Assembly: GCF_000317285.1 (NCBI RefSeq)
Contig: NZ_AJLN01000044.1
Coordinates: 1 to 59,865, forward strand
DNA length: 59,865 nucleotides
Origin: Chlorogloeopsis fritschii PCC 6912
GTDB lineage: Bacteria; Cyanobacteriota; Cyanobacteriia; Cyanobacteriales; Nostocaceae
Reading direction: 5' to 3'
Every line of letters starts with the position of its first letter. The first letter of the stretch is position 1. The position numbers and the translations under genes were made by a program. This document shows, piece by piece, positions 36,542 to 46,929 of the stretch. The notes under the pieces are model-generated. The model made no database searches. It worked only from the letters and a program-made list of their open reading frames with translations, and was not told the origin of the DNA.

Positions 36542-38815
36542 ATGAGTGCTAAAGCAAGTAGTAATAGTTCAGTTGCTCATCCACAACAATATCAAACTGT
36601 ACCTATTGCAGTTATTTCACAAGCAGAACAACAAGACCGCTGTTTAAAGCGTACTGAACTTCAAGTACTCAATTCATTTTTTAGTTCTGGTAATAAGCGT
36701 TTAGAAATTGTAGAAACGCTAACTAAAAATGCAGACGAAATTGTATCTGTGGGGGCAAATCGGATTTTTGTTGGCGGTTTTCCAATGGATTACTTGGAAA
36801 AACCCCAAGATCCTTTAGGATTGCCTGGTTCTGGTTATTATGTGGGTGAGGATTTCCTGAGTGCAGCCCGCAGAAATGGTTATGTTCCGGATCAGGAACG
36901 GGTAAATTTATTACCAACGCCAAGGTTTTTCAATCCTTTAAGCGCTTGGTGGGAACAAGCGCGTACCCTCTTCACTGATAGAGAGCCACTACCGGAGGGT
37001 TTCCGTTTTATCAATATTTCTCGCTACGGGCCGACGAGAATGAAACGGTCTATGCGAGACTTAGCATGGTTTTTACGGTATATAACTTTTGCAATTGTTG
37101 CTGGTGATACTAGTATTTTGTCAGCTAATGCTAGAGGATTGCGCGGAGTCATCCCAGAAGATGTAACAGATGCTACTGTAGTTGCTCTGAAGGAAATGCA
37201 ACGTCAATCTCTCAGCTACTTTGCAAATGATGCTGAGGCGCAGGAAATTATTAAGCACAATTTTGAAGTATTGATATCGGAATATCTTGTTGAAAAACCT
37301 CCAGCCCAACTTAGAATTGGCGTTTCCAACGAGCAGCAGGGTTTGGTATTGCCTCAAAGTTATGCGATCGCCTCACTCGTGCGACTCAAATATGTAATGA
37401 AGTCAGTTTTACCAGAGACAGAAAAGCAAGCCGTAATTAAAGCTGCCTATCGCCAAGTTTTTGAGCGTGATGTTACTGCTAGTTATGGTTTCGCTGTAGA
37501 TGAATTGGAATCCCAAGTTAAGGGTGGACAAATTTCCATGAAGGAGTTTGTTCGTCGTTTGGGTAAATCTCGCCTCTACCGCAGACTTTTCTGGGAACCG
37601 TATACTATCAGCCGCGTGATTGAACTGGCAATGCGTCACTTTTTGGGGCGGGGATTAAGTTCTCTCGAAGAGTTCCAAGCATACTTTGCTGTAGTTACCA
37701 AAGGTGGTTTACCTAAACTAATTGATACTTTGGTAGATTCCCAAGAATACGCTGACTACTTTGGCGAGGAAACAGTACCATATCTGCGTGGTTTGGGACA
37801 AGAAGCTCAAGAGTGCCGTAATTGGGGGCCGCAGATAGATTTGTTTAAGTACAGTGCTGCTGTGCACAAAGTACCCCAATTTGTGACACTGTTTGGCAAA
37901 TATACCAAACCTTTACCCAATCAGCATCCTTACGGTTCTGGTAACGACCCCCTAGAAATTCAATTTGGTGCAATTTTTCCTGTAGATACTTTACCCGCAA
38001 CGACTCTCCACAGTCCTGCACCCTTTGGTAGAGATAACCGCCGCATTCTGATTAGCTCGAATGGTTTGGGACAAGTCCCAGGCACTTTGGGAAGGGTAAT
38101 TAAGTTAGATCATCCAGAGAAATTACACACAACATCTCTGGTGAATGGCAAACAAACACCACCCAATGTCAGCCTCACGAAAAATTCCTTGCCCGCAGTG
38201 ATTCAGGGAGCTTATCGGCAGGTATTTGGGCGCGATGTCTTTGAAGGTCAGCGTATAACAGTCGCAGAATCAGCGTTACTAAGTGGTGCAATTACGATGC
38301 GGGAGTTTATCCGCCAGCTAGCCAAATCTAAATTATTCCGCAGTATGTTTTGGGAACCACTGTACGTAACCAAGGCGATTGAATACATCCATCGGCGCTT
38401 GTTAGGCCGTCCTACCTACGGGCGACAAGAAATGAATCATTACTACGACATCTCTGCAAATCAAGGCTTTTACGCATTGATTGATGAAATAATCAATAGC
38501 CCAGAATATATGCAAACTTTTGGGGAAGATACGGTTCCTTATGAACGTTATGTTACACCCAGAGGTTTTGCAATGCGATCGCCTAAATCATCTTACGCTG
38601 TAAATCTGTCGGCAAAATCTTTGCTGTCGTCAACATCAGAATTAGACAGGTTTGTTCCCAACCACCGCAACGGACAAACACAAACGTTATCAGAGTTGGT
38701 AAATGGGTGTGAGGCTGACGTCCAAGAACAAAAGCTGGAACCAGAATTAACATACGTGCAAGCGGCTCCAGTGATTGAGTCTGAAAGTGAAGACAGCTAT
38801 GCCAATCCTGCCTGA
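36542..38815 (+). CDS. apcE2: Far-red phycobilisome core-membrane linker ApcE2
   Basis: The 757-aa protein has an N-terminal phycobiliprotein domain (about 1-260) and two linker REP domains (about 275-410, VIKAAYRQVFERDV; about 555-690, VIQGAYRQVFGRDV). The chromophore loop carries VIPEDV (203-208) in place of the Cys-containing segment of ApcE, the hallmark of ApcE2 proteins that hold phycocyanobilin without a covalent bond and absorb beyond 700 nm. Two REP domains instead of three or four imply a small, two-cylinder core. A Pro/Ser-rich tail follows the last REP. Confidence 0.93.
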   Translation: MSAKASSNSSVAHPQQYQTVPIAVISQAEQQDRCLKRTELQVLNSFFSSGNKRLEIVETLTKNADEIVSVGANRIFVGGFPMDYLEKPQDPLGLPGSGYYVGEDFLSAARRNGYVPDQERVNLLPTPRFFNPLSAWWEQARTLFTDREPLPEGFRFINISRYGPTRMKRSMRDLAWFLRYITFAIVAGDTSILSANARGLRGVIPEDVTDATVVALKEMQRQSLSYFANDAEAQEIIKHNFEVLISEYLVEKPPAQLRIGVSNEQQGLVLPQSYAIASLVRLKYVMKSVLPETEKQAVIKAAYRQVFERDVTASYGFAVDELESQVKGGQISMKEFVRRLGKSRLYRRLFWEPYTISRVIELAMRHFLGRGLSSLEEFQAYFAVVTKGGLPKLIDTLVDSQEYADYFGEETVPYLRGLGQEAQECRNWGPQIDLFKYSAAVHKVPQFVTLFGKYTKPLPNQHPYGSGNDPLEIQFGAIFPVDTLPATTLHSPAPFGRDNRRILISSNGLGQVPGTLGRVIKLDHPEKLHTTSLVNGKQTPPNVSLTKNSLPAVIQGAYRQVFGRDVFEGQRITVAESALLSGAITMREFIRQLAKSKLFRSMFWEPLYVTKAIEYIHRRLLGRPTYGRQEMNHYYDISANQGFYALIDEIINSPEYMQTFGEDTVPYERYVTPRGFAMRSPKSSYAVNLSAKSLLSSTSELDRFVPNHRNGQTQTLSELVNGCEADVQEQKLEPELTYVQAAPVIESESEDSYANPA

Positions 38816-38843
38816 TAGGGAAAAATTTGGTTTTGGTGATAGC

Positions 38844-38918
38844 CCGGAGGCAGCAGCCCACCATCTCGTTACCATGTTCAACCTGGTAACGAAAACTAGA
38901 GCCTCTGGCTCTTATAGA
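38844..38918. repeat. Dispersed hairpin repeat, copy 2
   Basis: CTCGTTACCATGTTCAACCT..GGTAACG, then AGAGCCTCTGGCTCT; close copy of 17049-17121. It lies between apcE2 and the next alpha-type gene. Confidence 0.7.
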
Positions 38919-38966
38919 GAAAGGAGACGAGATTAATAACCATTAAATCCAAAATCCAAAATTGAT

Positions 38967-39488
38967 ATGAGTCTCGTAAAACAAGTAATTGAAAACGCTG
39001 ACGAACAAATGCGCTATCCTACTCCCGGAGAAATCCGCATGATTCAAAAATTTTGCCATTCGGGAGATAAACGGATTCGCATTGCTACAGTTTTGGCTAG
39101 TAACCAAAATAGGCTTGTAGAAAAAGCTAGTCAAAAATTCTGGAAGCGGTGTCCGATCACGCCCAGTAATAGCGGCAATATGAGGAAAACAGCTTCCTGT
39201 CAACGCGATCAAGGTTGGTATATCCGTTTAGTTGCCTATTGTGTTTTAGCAGGGAGTGAGCAGCCATTAACAGAAATTGGCACAGTAGGAATGCAACAAA
39301 TGTATGAATCTTTAGGAATTCCACTCTCTAATTGGGTTGAGGCAGTGCGCTGTATTAAAGAAGAAGCTCAAGCACTGCTTGGTGATGAAGATGCTGCAGA
39401 AGTCACCCCTTATTTCGACCATATTATCCAAACCCTCTCCTTTCCAGGCGCTCCTTATTTTATGAATGATGGTCGGTTGGATTGGTGA
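38967..39488 (+). CDS. apcD3: Far-red allophycocyanin alpha-type subunit
   Basis: The 173-aa ApcD-like protein starts MSLVKQVIENADEQMRYP with Cys in RKTASCQRDQGWYIRLVAY. It is closest in sequence to the 34732 copy. It carries an extra C-terminal segment of about 15 residues (FPGAPYFMNDGRLDW) absent from the other two. The symbol is by gene order. Ends 31 bp before psbD3. Confidence 0.8.
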   Translation: MSLVKQVIENADEQMRYPTPGEIRMIQKFCHSGDKRIRIATVLASNQNRLVEKASQKFWKRCPITPSNSGNMRKTASCQRDQGWYIRLVAYCVLAGSEQPLTEIGTVGMQQMYESLGIPLSNWVEAVRCIKEEAQALLGDEDAAEVTPYFDHIIQTLSFPGAPYFMNDGRLDW

Positions 39489-39519
39489 ACAAAGTTTTTT
39501 AGCAAAAGGATAATTGATT

Positions 39520-40581
39520 ATGACCATTGCAATTAGACCCTCGCGGACAAGGGGGTTTGAATGGTTTTATGCCCTCGATGACTGGCTGAAACGCGATCGC
39601 TTTGTTTTTATCGGTTGGTCGGGTTTGTTGCTCTTCCCCTGTGCTTATATGGCGATTGGGGGTTGGTTTACTGGTACGACTTTCGTTACTTCTTGGTACA
39701 CTCACGGTGTGGTGAGTTCTTACTTGGAAGGCTGTAATTTCCTGACTGCGGCTGTTTCCACTCCTGCTGATAGCATGGGACATTCCCTATTATTCCTGTG
39801 GGGGCCTGAGGCGCAGTGGGACTTTGTCCGTTGGTGTCAAATTGGTGGTTTGTGGACTTTTGTCGCTTTGCATGGTGCTTTTGGTTTAATCGGCTTCATG
39901 CTGCGCCAATTTGAGATTGCTCGGAGTGTTAGGATTCGACCCTATAATGCGATCGCTTTTTCTGCTCCCATTTCTGTATTTGTTTCTGTCTTCCTCATTT
40001 ATCCATTAGGACAATCTTCCTGGTTTTTTGCACCCTCATTTGGGGTTGCTGCAATTTTCCGTTTCTTACTATTCTTCCAAGCTTTCCACAACTATACGCT
40101 GAACCCATTTCACATGATGGGAGTCGCCGGTGTATTGGGAGGTGCGCTGTTGTGTGCTATTCACGGTGCAACAGTGGAAAACACTTTGTTTAGAGATACC
40201 AGAGGCTTTAACACTTTCAGGGGATTTTCTCCTACCCAAGCAGAAGAAACCTATTCGTTTGTAACTGCAAACCGCTACTGGTCACAGATTTTCGGGATTG
40301 CCTTTTCTAACAAACGATGGTTGCATTTCTTTATGTTGTTTGTGCCAGTGACAGGCTTGTGGATGAGTTCTATTGGCATGGTGGGTTTAGCTTTTAACCT
40401 GCGGGCTTATGACTTTGTGTCTCAGGAAATACGCGCAGCAGAAGACCCAGAATTTGAAACATTCTATACCAAGAACATCCTACTCAATGAAGGTGCCAGA
40501 GCGTGGATGGCGGCTCAAGATCAACCCCATGAAAAGTTTGAATTCCCCGAAGAGGTAATGCCCCGTGGAAACGCCCTTTGA
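39520..40581 (+). CDS. psbD3: Far-red photosystem II D2 protein (PsbD3)
   Basis: The 353-aa protein is full-length D2: [35 protein letters not shown], quinone/iron His ligands in [16 protein letters not shown] and [14 protein letters not shown], end [16 protein letters not shown] start chosen over an upstream TTG because it matches the conserved D2 N-terminus and has an AAAGGA site 10 bp before. Its last codons overlap the psbC2 start by 17 bp. Confidence 0.94.
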   Translation: MTIAIRPSRTRGFEWFYALDDWLKRDRFVFIGWSGLLLFPCAYMAIGGWFTGTTFVTSWYTHGVVSSYLEGCNFLTAAVSTPADSMGHSLLFLWGPEAQWDFVRWCQIGGLWTFVALHGAFGLIGFMLRQFEIARSVRIRPYNAIAFSAPISVFVSVFLIYPLGQSSWFFAPSFGVAAIFRFLLFFQAFHNYTLNPFHMMGVAGVLGGALLCAIHGATVENTLFRDTRGFNTFRGFSPTQAEETYSFVTANRYWSQIFGIAFSNKRWLHFFMLFVPVTGLWMSSIGMVGLAFNLRAYDFVSQEIRAAEDPEFETFYTKNILLNEGARAWMAAQDQPHEKFEFPEEVMPRGNAL

Positions 40582-41989
40582 TTCTAAAGTTGCAAAACCA
40601 AAAGACGAGGTTCAAACACCTGCTTATGTCGTTAATTCACCAAGCGAAGGTCGTGATGAAGCTTCGACTGGATATGCTTGGTGGGCTGGTAACGCTCGTT
40701 TTATTAACCAATCTGGTCGGTTTTTGGGTGCTCATGTTGCCCACGCAGGGCTGATTGCCTTCTGGGCAGGAGCGATGCTGTTGTTTGAAGTCGCTCACTA
40801 TGTCCCGGAAAAACCGATGTATGACCAGGGTCTGATCTTAATGCCTCACATTGCCGCCCTTGGTTTTGGTGTGGGGCCAGGAGGTCAGATAGTAGATATT
40901 TTTCCATTTTTTGCGATCGCTGTATTTCACCTGATCGGCTCTGCTGTTTTGGGTTTTGGTGGCATTTATCACTCCCTCAAAGGGCCGCAAAAACTTCCTG
41001 GTTTCTTCAATTTTGATTGGAGCGATAAAGATAAAGTCACCAGCATTTTGGGATATCACCTCATTGCTTTGGGTGTTGCCGCCTTCTTACTTGTTGGTAA
41101 GGCAATGTTGTGGGGCGGGTTGTATGACACCTGGGCACCCGGTGGTGGTGGTGTACGCCTTGTTACTAATCCTACTCTTGACCCCAGAATCATCTTTGGT
41201 TATCTGTTCAAAGGTTTTACAGGTGGAGCAGGTAATATTGTTAGTGTTGACAACTTAGAAGATTTAGTCGGCGGTCATATTTGGATCGGTTCGCTGCTAA
41301 TACTAGGTGGTATTTGGCACATTGTGACTAAGCCTTTTAAGTGGACTCACAAAGCCTTTATTTGGTCAGGAGAGGCTTATCTTTCGCAAAGTTTGGGCAA
41401 TGTAGCCGGACAAGCATTTATTGCTACGATGTTCATCTGGTTTAATAACACTGCCTATCCCAGCGAATTTTACGGGCCGACAGTTGCTGAATCTTCCAAT
41501 GCTCAGGCGCTAGTATTTCTCGTGCGCGACCAAAACTTAGGAGCGAATGTCGCTTCCGCACAAGGGCCAACAGGTCTGGGGAAATATTTGATGCGATCGC
41601 CAACCGGAGAAATTATCTTTGGTGGGGAAACCATGCGCTTTTGGGATGTCAAAGCTCCCTGGCTAGAACCTCTGCGCGGCCCAAACGGTCTAGATATTGA
41701 CAAACTTCAGCATGATGTCCAGCCTTGGCAAATTCGCCGTGCTGCTGAGTACATGACCCATGCGCCCATTGGTTCCCTGAATTCTGTCGGTGGCTTGGCA
41801 ACCGAACTCAACTCCTTTAACTTTGTCGGCCCCCGTGCCTGGCTAGCTTCTGCGCATTTTGTCTTTGCTCTGCTTTTCTTAGTTGGTCATCTCTGGCACG
41901 CTGGTCGCGCCAGAGCAGCCGCAGCAGGATTTGAAAGAGGTATAGACCGAGAAGATGAGCCAGTTCTGTCCATGCCTCCATTAGATTAG
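40565..41989 (+). CDS. psbC2: Far-red photosystem II antenna CP43 (PsbC2)
   Basis: The 474-aa protein has six membrane helices, the large lumenal loop with GGETMRFWD (Mn-ligating Glu and nearby Arg), and paired His in helices ([19 protein letters not shown]-type). Translation starts at GTG inside the end of psbD3, the arrangement known for psbD-psbC. CP43 binds antenna chlorophylls and completes the Mn cluster site. Confidence 0.94.
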   Translation: METPFDSKVAKPKDEVQTPAYVVNSPSEGRDEASTGYAWWAGNARFINQSGRFLGAHVAHAGLIAFWAGAMLLFEVAHYVPEKPMYDQGLILMPHIAALGFGVGPGGQIVDIFPFFAIAVFHLIGSAVLGFGGIYHSLKGPQKLPGFFNFDWSDKDKVTSILGYHLIALGVAAFLLVGKAMLWGGLYDTWAPGGGGVRLVTNPTLDPRIIFGYLFKGFTGGAGNIVSVDNLEDLVGGHIWIGSLLILGGIWHIVTKPFKWTHKAFIWSGEAYLSQSLGNVAGQAFIATMFIWFNNTAYPSEFYGPTVAESSNAQALVFLVRDQNLGANVASAQGPTGLGKYLMRSPTGEIIFGGETMRFWDVKAPWLEPLRGPNGLDIDKLQHDVQPWQIRRAAEYMTHAPIGSLNSVGGLATELNSFNFVGPRAWLASAHFVFALLFLVGHLWHAGRARAAAAGFERGIDREDEPVLSMPPLD

Positions 41990-42000
41990 TAGGCGATCGG

Positions 42001-42086
42001 AAGGGGACTAGGGACTCGGTACTAGGGATTAGGAATAAAGAAATCCCAGTACCCGATACCCAATCCCCAATCACCAATCCCCATTC
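42001..42086. repeat. Short tandem repeat tract after psbC2
   Basis: GGGACTAGGGACTC / TACCCAATCCCCAATCACCA type degenerate repeats. The rest of the 340-bp gap to psbB2 is AT-rich and holds no supported gene. Confidence 0.65.
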
Positions 42087-42329
42087 TGACTATGCAGTAC
42101 TTGCTCAAAAATCAAATCATTGACTCTGTAGTTCACATAACTTTGTTGATGTTTTTTTGTGTGATTTTGTTTGTTTTGAAAAATTTTTTTCCTGATTCAG
42201 CATCGGGTACATACTTACGACTTTTGTTCTAAACAGATGAGTGTTTATTGCATTCATCACTCTTGTACAGACGCGAGGAACCGAAGCGTCTCTATCGACT
42301 CTTGACTTTTGACTAAGGAAGAACAATCA

Positions 42330-43862
42330 ATGGGATTACCTTGGTATAGAGTTCATACAGTGGTTTTAAATGACCCAGGACGACTGATTGCTGTACACCT
42401 AATGCACAATGCTCTTTGTGCAGGCTTTGCTGGTTCGATGCTTTTGTTTGAACTAGCTTTGTACGATCCTAGCGACCCAGTACTCAATCCCATGTGGCGG
42501 CAGGGATGTTTTTTAATGCCGTTCGTAGCACGCTTGGGAGTGACGAATTCCTGGCAAGGCTGGAGCGTCACAGGTGAAAACTTCGCAGATCCTGGTTTTT
42601 GGACATTTGAAACTGTCGCCATAGCTCACATAATCTTTTCAGGTCTTCAATTCTTGGCTGCTTGCTGGCACTGGTTTTACTGGGATCTCGCCACATTCTT
42701 CGACTCCAAAACTGGCGAACCAACTTTAGATTTGCCCAAAATTTTTGGCATTCACCTATTCTTAGCTGGTTTACTCTGCTTTGGATTTGGTGCTTTTCAT
42801 CTCACCGGTATTTTTGGCCCTGGTATGTGGGTTTCTGACCCATACGGGCTAACTGGTCACGTTCAAGGAGTTGCACCAGTCTGGGGACCAGAGGGTTTTA
42901 ATCCTCAAAATCCTGGTGGAGTTGTTGCCCATCACATTGCAGCGGGGATTGTGGGGATTATTGGCGGACTTTTCCATATAGTTGTTCGACCCCCTGAAGT
43001 GTTGTACAGGGGATTAAGGATGGGAAATATTGAAACCGTCCTTGCCAGTGCGCTGGCTACTTTCTTTTTTGCAGGTTTTGTGGCTGCTGGCAGTATGTGG
43101 TATGGAACTGCCACCACACCAATTGAACTGTGGGGGCCAACTCGTTATCAGTGGGATCAAAACTACTTCAAACAAGAGATTGATAGGCGGGTGCAAGCTG
43201 GTTTAGACCAGGGTAAAACTCTCTCACAAGCTTGGTCAGCTATCCCAGAAAAATTAGCTTTCTATGACTATATTGGCAATAATCCTGCCAAGGGTGGTTT
43301 ATTCCGAGTTGGTCGAATGGTCGATGGAGATGGAGTGGCTCGAAGTTGGCTTGGTCATCCAGTATTCCAAGACCGTGAAGGGCGGGAATTGACAGTTCGT
43401 CGAATGCCCACTTTCTTTGAAACCTTCCCAGTCGTTCTGACTGACAAAGATGGTGTAGTGCGTGCAGATATTCCCTTCCAGCGAGCAGAGGCAAAATATG
43501 GCTTTGAGCAAACAGGCGTGAATGTCAGCTTCTTTGGCGGGGCACTCGATGGTCAAACGTTTACAGATCCGATGACGGTGAAGAAGTATGCACGTCAAGC
43601 CCAATTGGGTGAACCTTTTGAATTTGACCGCACAATCCACAATTCCGATGGAGTTTTCCGAACTAGTAACCGGGGCTTCTTTGCCTTTTTCCACACTTGC
43701 TTTGCTTTAGTGTGGTTTTTCGGACACATCTGGCATGGTTCTCGTACCATCTACCGTGATGTATTTGCTGGCATCGATCCAGAGCTTGATGAACAAGTAG
43801 AGTTTGGTGTTTTCCAGAAAGTGGGAGATACAACCACACGCAAGAAGCAAGCAGTTTTCTAA
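42330..43862 (+). CDS. psbB2: Far-red photosystem II antenna CP47 (PsbB2)
   Basis: The 510-aa protein is full-length CP47: [20 protein letters not shown], six membrane helices with His pairs ([17 protein letters not shown]), large lumenal loop ([22 protein letters not shown]), last helix [23 protein letters not shown] chosen because it gives the conserved N-terminus; seven extra codons upstream begin with a poor start. Followed by a strong hairpin. Confidence 0.94.
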   Translation: MGLPWYRVHTVVLNDPGRLIAVHLMHNALCAGFAGSMLLFELALYDPSDPVLNPMWRQGCFLMPFVARLGVTNSWQGWSVTGENFADPGFWTFETVAIAHIIFSGLQFLAACWHWFYWDLATFFDSKTGEPTLDLPKIFGIHLFLAGLLCFGFGAFHLTGIFGPGMWVSDPYGLTGHVQGVAPVWGPEGFNPQNPGGVVAHHIAAGIVGIIGGLFHIVVRPPEVLYRGLRMGNIETVLASALATFFFAGFVAAGSMWYGTATTPIELWGPTRYQWDQNYFKQEIDRRVQAGLDQGKTLSQAWSAIPEKLAFYDYIGNNPAKGGLFRVGRMVDGDGVARSWLGHPVFQDREGRELTVRRMPTFFETFPVVLTDKDGVVRADIPFQRAEAKYGFEQTGVNVSFFGGALDGQTFTDPMTVKKYARQAQLGEPFEFDRTIHNSDGVFRTSNRGFFAFFHTCFALVWFFGHIWHGSRTIYRDVFAGIDPELDEQVEFGVFQKVGDTTTRKKQAVF

Positions 43863-43871
43863 ATATTTAAG

Positions 43872-43903
43872 TTTGTAGTGAGCGCTTCAGCGCTTACTAC
43901 AAA
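43872..43903 (+). terminator. Strong hairpin between psbB2 and psbH2
   Basis: TTTGTAGTGAGCGCT/AGCGCTTACTACAAA, nearly perfect 15-bp stem with a 2-nt centre, 9 bp after the psbB2 stop. No T-run follows; it may attenuate or protect the mRNA before psbH2. Confidence 0.55.
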
Positions 43904-43954
43904 CAACACTGAATGTTTACGAAAAATATCATCAAAATATAGTCGGAGGAATCC

Positions 43955-44161
43955 ATGCAAGCACAAAAGTTTCAACCTAAAAAAGTCGCACCTGTACAAT
44001 ATCTACTCAAACAATTAAATACTGAGGCAGGGAAGGTTACCCCTGGTTGGGGTACTACACCACTCATGGCTAGCTTGATGCTGTTGTTGTTTGTTTTTTT
44101 ATTAATGATTTTAGAGATTGTCAATTCCTCAATTTTGCTTGAAGGAATCAATATGAATTGA
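43955..44161 (+). CDS. psbH2: Far-red photosystem II protein PsbH2
   Basis: The 68-aa single-span protein has the PsbH pattern: [23 protein letters not shown] before the helix [23 protein letters not shown]. PsbH stabilises CP47 and the quinone side of photosystem II. A strong GGAGG site precedes ATG by 7 bp. Confidence 0.92.
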   Translation: MQAQKFQPKKVAPVQYLLKQLNTEAGKVTPGWGTTPLMASLMLLLFVFLLMILEIVNSSILLEGINMN

Positions 44162-44261
44162 ACAAGTTTGGGCAACTAATCACAGGTGGAAAGCATGGGG
44201 AGCTTGAGACGTGGGGAGACGCGGGGAAAAGGGGACACGGAGACAAGGGGAAAAGGAGAGT

Positions 44262-44357
44262 AATAAACCAACTAATAACTATTAGCCATTAGCCATTAAC
44301 CACTAACCATTAGCTATTAGCTACTAACAAATGACCAATGACTAATGACTAACCAAT
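44262..44357. repeat. Short tandem repeats (ATTAGCC / ACTAACC)
   Basis: TAATAACTATTAGCCATTAG.. type repeats filling the gap between psbH2 and the small membrane protein gene. Confidence 0.75.
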
Positions 44358-44373
44358 AAACGGAGGTATTTAA

Positions 44374-44517
44374 ATGCAATCCATGTTTTTAGCGTATGGT
44401 GAGGGACAATTTGCCTCAACAGCAACCGGAGTTCTTTTTGGTTTGATAACAGCTGTGTCATTTTGCGCTCTCGTAATAATTTATGCAGCAAACACTTATC
44501 CAGCAAATCGAAGGTAA
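44374..44517 (+). CDS. Uncharacterised 47-aa single-span membrane protein in the far-red cluster
   Basis: The protein reads MQSMFLAYGEGQFAST, then a hydrophobic helix (about residues 18-39, GVLFGLITAVSFCALVIIYA), then a short basic end NTYPANRR. A perfect CGGAGG ribosome-binding site lies 7 bp before ATG. It sits between psbH2 and psaF2 on the same strand. It does not resemble PsbH, I, J, K, M, T, X, Y, Z, Psb30, PsaI, J, M or X as I know them. Size, topology and place suggest a small subunit or assembly factor of the far-red photosystems. Confidence 0.72.
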   Translation: MQSMFLAYGEGQFASTATGVLFGLITAVSFCALVIIYAANTYPANRR

Positions 44518-44566
44518 TTGTTTAAAAAATAACCACTAATAACTAAAATTCAACAATCAACAAGAT

Positions 44567-45046
44567 ATGAAAAGAATATTTGCTTTGATTCTCACCATTT
44601 TTATTTGGTTTAGTGCTGTTTCTACTGCATTGGCAGAAAATACTACATTGGTGCCTTGTTACAAATCAGCTGCATTTGTAGAAAGGATGAAAAATGCTCC
44701 TGACAGTTATTACACTACAAAGCCATTAAAAGCTTATTCGCAGTTGCTTTGTGGTGATGATGGTTTACCTCGAATCGCTCTTGATCGCCTTAGCTTTGCT
44801 GTTGATGCAGCAATTCCAATCGCCATATTTCTGTACACTGCTGGTTTTATTGGCTGGAGCGGTCGGTCTTATCTGCAAGCAATTAAAAAACAAGAGAAAG
44901 CAGAAGAAAAAGAAGTGTTTATTGATGTACCATTGTTCATCGGTTGTATGGTGATGGCCTTATTTTGGCCCGCGGCAGCAATCAAAGAATTATTAGCCGG
45001 TGAATTAGTTGCAAAAGATGAAGAAATTCCTATTTCAGTTCGCTGA
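44567..45046 (+). CDS. psaF2: Far-red photosystem I subunit III (PsaF2)
   Basis: The 159-aa protein has a signal peptide (about 1-23, ending STALAE) and the PsaF pattern LVPCYKSAAFVERM..YYTTKPLKAYSQLLCGDDGLPR with the two Cys. The helices are DAAIPIAIFLYTAGFIGWSGRSYL and PLFIGCMVMALFWPAAAIKELLAGEL. It binds on the lumenal side and contacts PsaJ. Followed by psaJ2. Confidence 0.92.
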   Translation: MKRIFALILTIFIWFSAVSTALAENTTLVPCYKSAAFVERMKNAPDSYYTTKPLKAYSQLLCGDDGLPRIALDRLSFAVDAAIPIAIFLYTAGFIGWSGRSYLQAIKKQEKAEEKEVFIDVPLFIGCMVMALFWPAAAIKELLAGELVAKDEEIPISVR

Positions 45047-45233
45047 AATAGTCATAAGAGGATATCTGAAAATTTTCTATAGTTCAAAAATATCCTCTCA
45101 AAAACCCGAACAAAAATTTGAATAATAATCCAGAATACAGAATGTAGAATTCAGAATGAAGAATTTATTCTGGCTCCTGACTCCTAAATTCTGTTTGATA
45201 AATTTCACTTGAATTGATTTTGGAGAAACTGCC

Positions 45234-45380
45234 ATGGAAGCACGTTATTTATTCAGATATCTTTCCACTGTTCCTGTAATAGCTACATTAGCATTGGTGA
45301 TTGTTTCTGTGATTTTGATTGTGTTGAATTATCTATTTCCTGGTTTGCAATATGGTACTTTTTTCCATTCTTTGCCGTAG
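45234..45380 (+). CDS. psaJ2: Far-red photosystem I subunit IX (PsaJ2)
   Basis: The 48-aa protein reads MEARYLFRYLSTVPVIATLA, then a hydrophobic helix, then LNYLFPGLQYGTFFHSLP. The start YLSTVPV and ending FFPDL-like segment match PsaJ, a single-span neighbour of PsaF. TGGAGAAA ribosome-binding site 7 bp upstream. Longer than typical PsaJ (about 40-44 aa). Last gene of the FaRLiP cluster. Confidence 0.88.
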   Translation: MEARYLFRYLSTVPVIATLALVIVSVILIVLNYLFPGLQYGTFFHSLP

Positions 45381-45385
45381 CGCTA

Positions 45386-45489
45386 ATACTATTTCACACA
45401 AAATCTGATACCAATACAGACTGTGTAGAGCCGCGATATATCGCGGCTGGACAAAATTCATATGTATCGTAATTAATGTGAAATGGTAT
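45386..45489. repeat. MITE-like element after psaJ2
   Basis: About 104 bp with 13-bp terminal inverted repeats (ATACTATTTCACA / TGTGAAATGGTAT, one mismatch) around a perfect central palindrome AGCCGCGATATATCGCGGCT (45429-45448). The hairpin may also serve as a terminator for psaJ2. Confidence 0.7.
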
Positions 45490-45943
45490 AACTTCTGAGC
45501 TTTTTTAGCAATTTTTGTAGGATGGGCACTATCCATAACGTCAAAATAAGGGTTTGAGGAAAGTTAGACAGTACCCACCTTACTGTTTGGACTTTATAAA
45601 CAAATATAGATATTTGCTAAGATTATCTTAATTAAAAGTTACATAATCGGAGATGTTTTTCACATAAATATAAACAAGCATAAGCATTTTTTAATGACTT
45701 TTACCTGTGTTATTTTTGAATAACAGAAGTAGAATTGATTCATGCACTGATGTCGAATTGAAAATGTGTCAAGCTAGCTCTTGATGAGGGGAAGTCTCTG
45801 TTTTTTGTTGTATGTTCAGTGCCGAAAAAAGGTGGACATTGCTGCCCACCGATACAATCAAAAATTAAAAGGGTTGAATGCCTAATGCCCTTTTTCATGC
45901 TTAGGAATGTGGAAAGTCTATAGGAACTGTCTTTTTGTAGTAG
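45490..45943. other. Intergenic region without recognisable gene
   Basis: About 450 bp of AT-rich sequence between the MITE and the TPR gene. I see no supported coding sequence, RNA gene or strong hairpin. Confidence 0.5.
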
Positions 45944-46621
45944 CTACTCCTGAACCTTCTGGATCAGAAATTGTGTTTGTTGATAACCTTCGCTGTTTCC
46001 TTGTTCGCGAAATAGTGTTGCTGCTTTTTGTAGATCTGTAACAGCACCGCGCTTATTTCCCAGAGTATATTGAACAATTCCCCGGTTGCCGTAAGCATCG
46101 GCTAGCTTGGGGTTGATTTTAAGCGCTTGATTAAAGTCTGCTATGGCTAGTTTGTGATTGCCTTGTTTGTGATTTAAAAGCCCGCGATTGTAGTAGGCAT
46201 CGACAAACTGCGGATTGATTTCCAGTGTTTTGTTAAAATCAGCGATCGCACCTTGAGTATCTCCCATTTCTGCCGATACAATTCCCCTACTATTGTAAGC
46301 ATCTGCATAGTTGGGATTAATTTTGAGCGCTTGTTCAAAATCTACTTTCGCTGCTTGCAAGTCTCCTAGTTGATATTTAGCCATACCTCGCAGACACAAA
46401 CCTTGATATAGTTGAGGGTTAAGTTGCACTGCTTGGTTAAAATCTTCAATCGCACCACTAAAGTTTCCTTGCTCAAGCTTTTGCACTCCCTGATTGTAGT
46501 ATTGTTGATAGCTAATTCGGGTGCCGCGCGTTTGTGGTGCCTGTGCATACACAATAGCAGGTATTCCAGCTATCATGCTTGTTATTCCCAGGATGGCAAT
46601 TGCTTGCTTGATATGCATCAT
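45944..46621 (-). CDS. Exported TPR-repeat protein
   Basis: The 225-aa protein starts MMHIKQAIAILG with a signal peptide to about residue 27 (IPAIVYAQA). It has about five 34-residue TPR units (GAIEDFNQAVQLNPQLYQGL, GAIADFNKTLEINPQFVDAY and so on). GGGGAAAG lies just before this start, so I prefer it to an in-frame ATG 14 codons upstream. TPRs bind proteins; the partner is unknown. Common type in cyanobacteria. Confidence 0.82.
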   Translation of the reverse strand: MMHIKQAIAILGITSMIAGIPAIVYAQAPQTRGTRISYQQYYNQGVQKLEQGNFSGAIEDFNQAVQLNPQLYQGLCLRGMAKYQLGDLQAAKVDFEQALKINPNYADAYNSRGIVSAEMGDTQGAIADFNKTLEINPQFVDAYYNRGLLNHKQGNHKLAIADFNQALKINPKLADAYGNRGIVQYTLGNKRGAVTDLQKAATLFREQGNSEGYQQTQFLIQKVQE

Positions 46622-46929
46622 TCTTTCCCCTTCACACGTCAGTGTGTGACTCTTCAAGCTCAAACTAATCGTTGCCCTTACAAATATTTTAGTGAGCTAC
46701 ACTCAGTAGTGCTGAATGAGAGGACTGAGAAAAATAATTCTAACTCACCACTGTTTCGGTGGTATTCAGCACGTATAATTAAGGTCACTAAAATCAAATT
46801 GAACCTACTTGTCAAAACACAAAAGCTGTATTAAATTCAACTCTTAAATTCTCTTTTGCAATTCAGCAGCCACCAGAAGGAATAAGGAAAGTTTGCTCTC
46901 AGTCCAACTTTCACAACTGTGACAAATCA

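Noticed and set aside
40565-40581. psbC2 starting inside psbD3 with GTG
   Set aside because: This 17-bp overlap with GTG start is the normal psbD-psbC arrangement, so it is not reported as novel.
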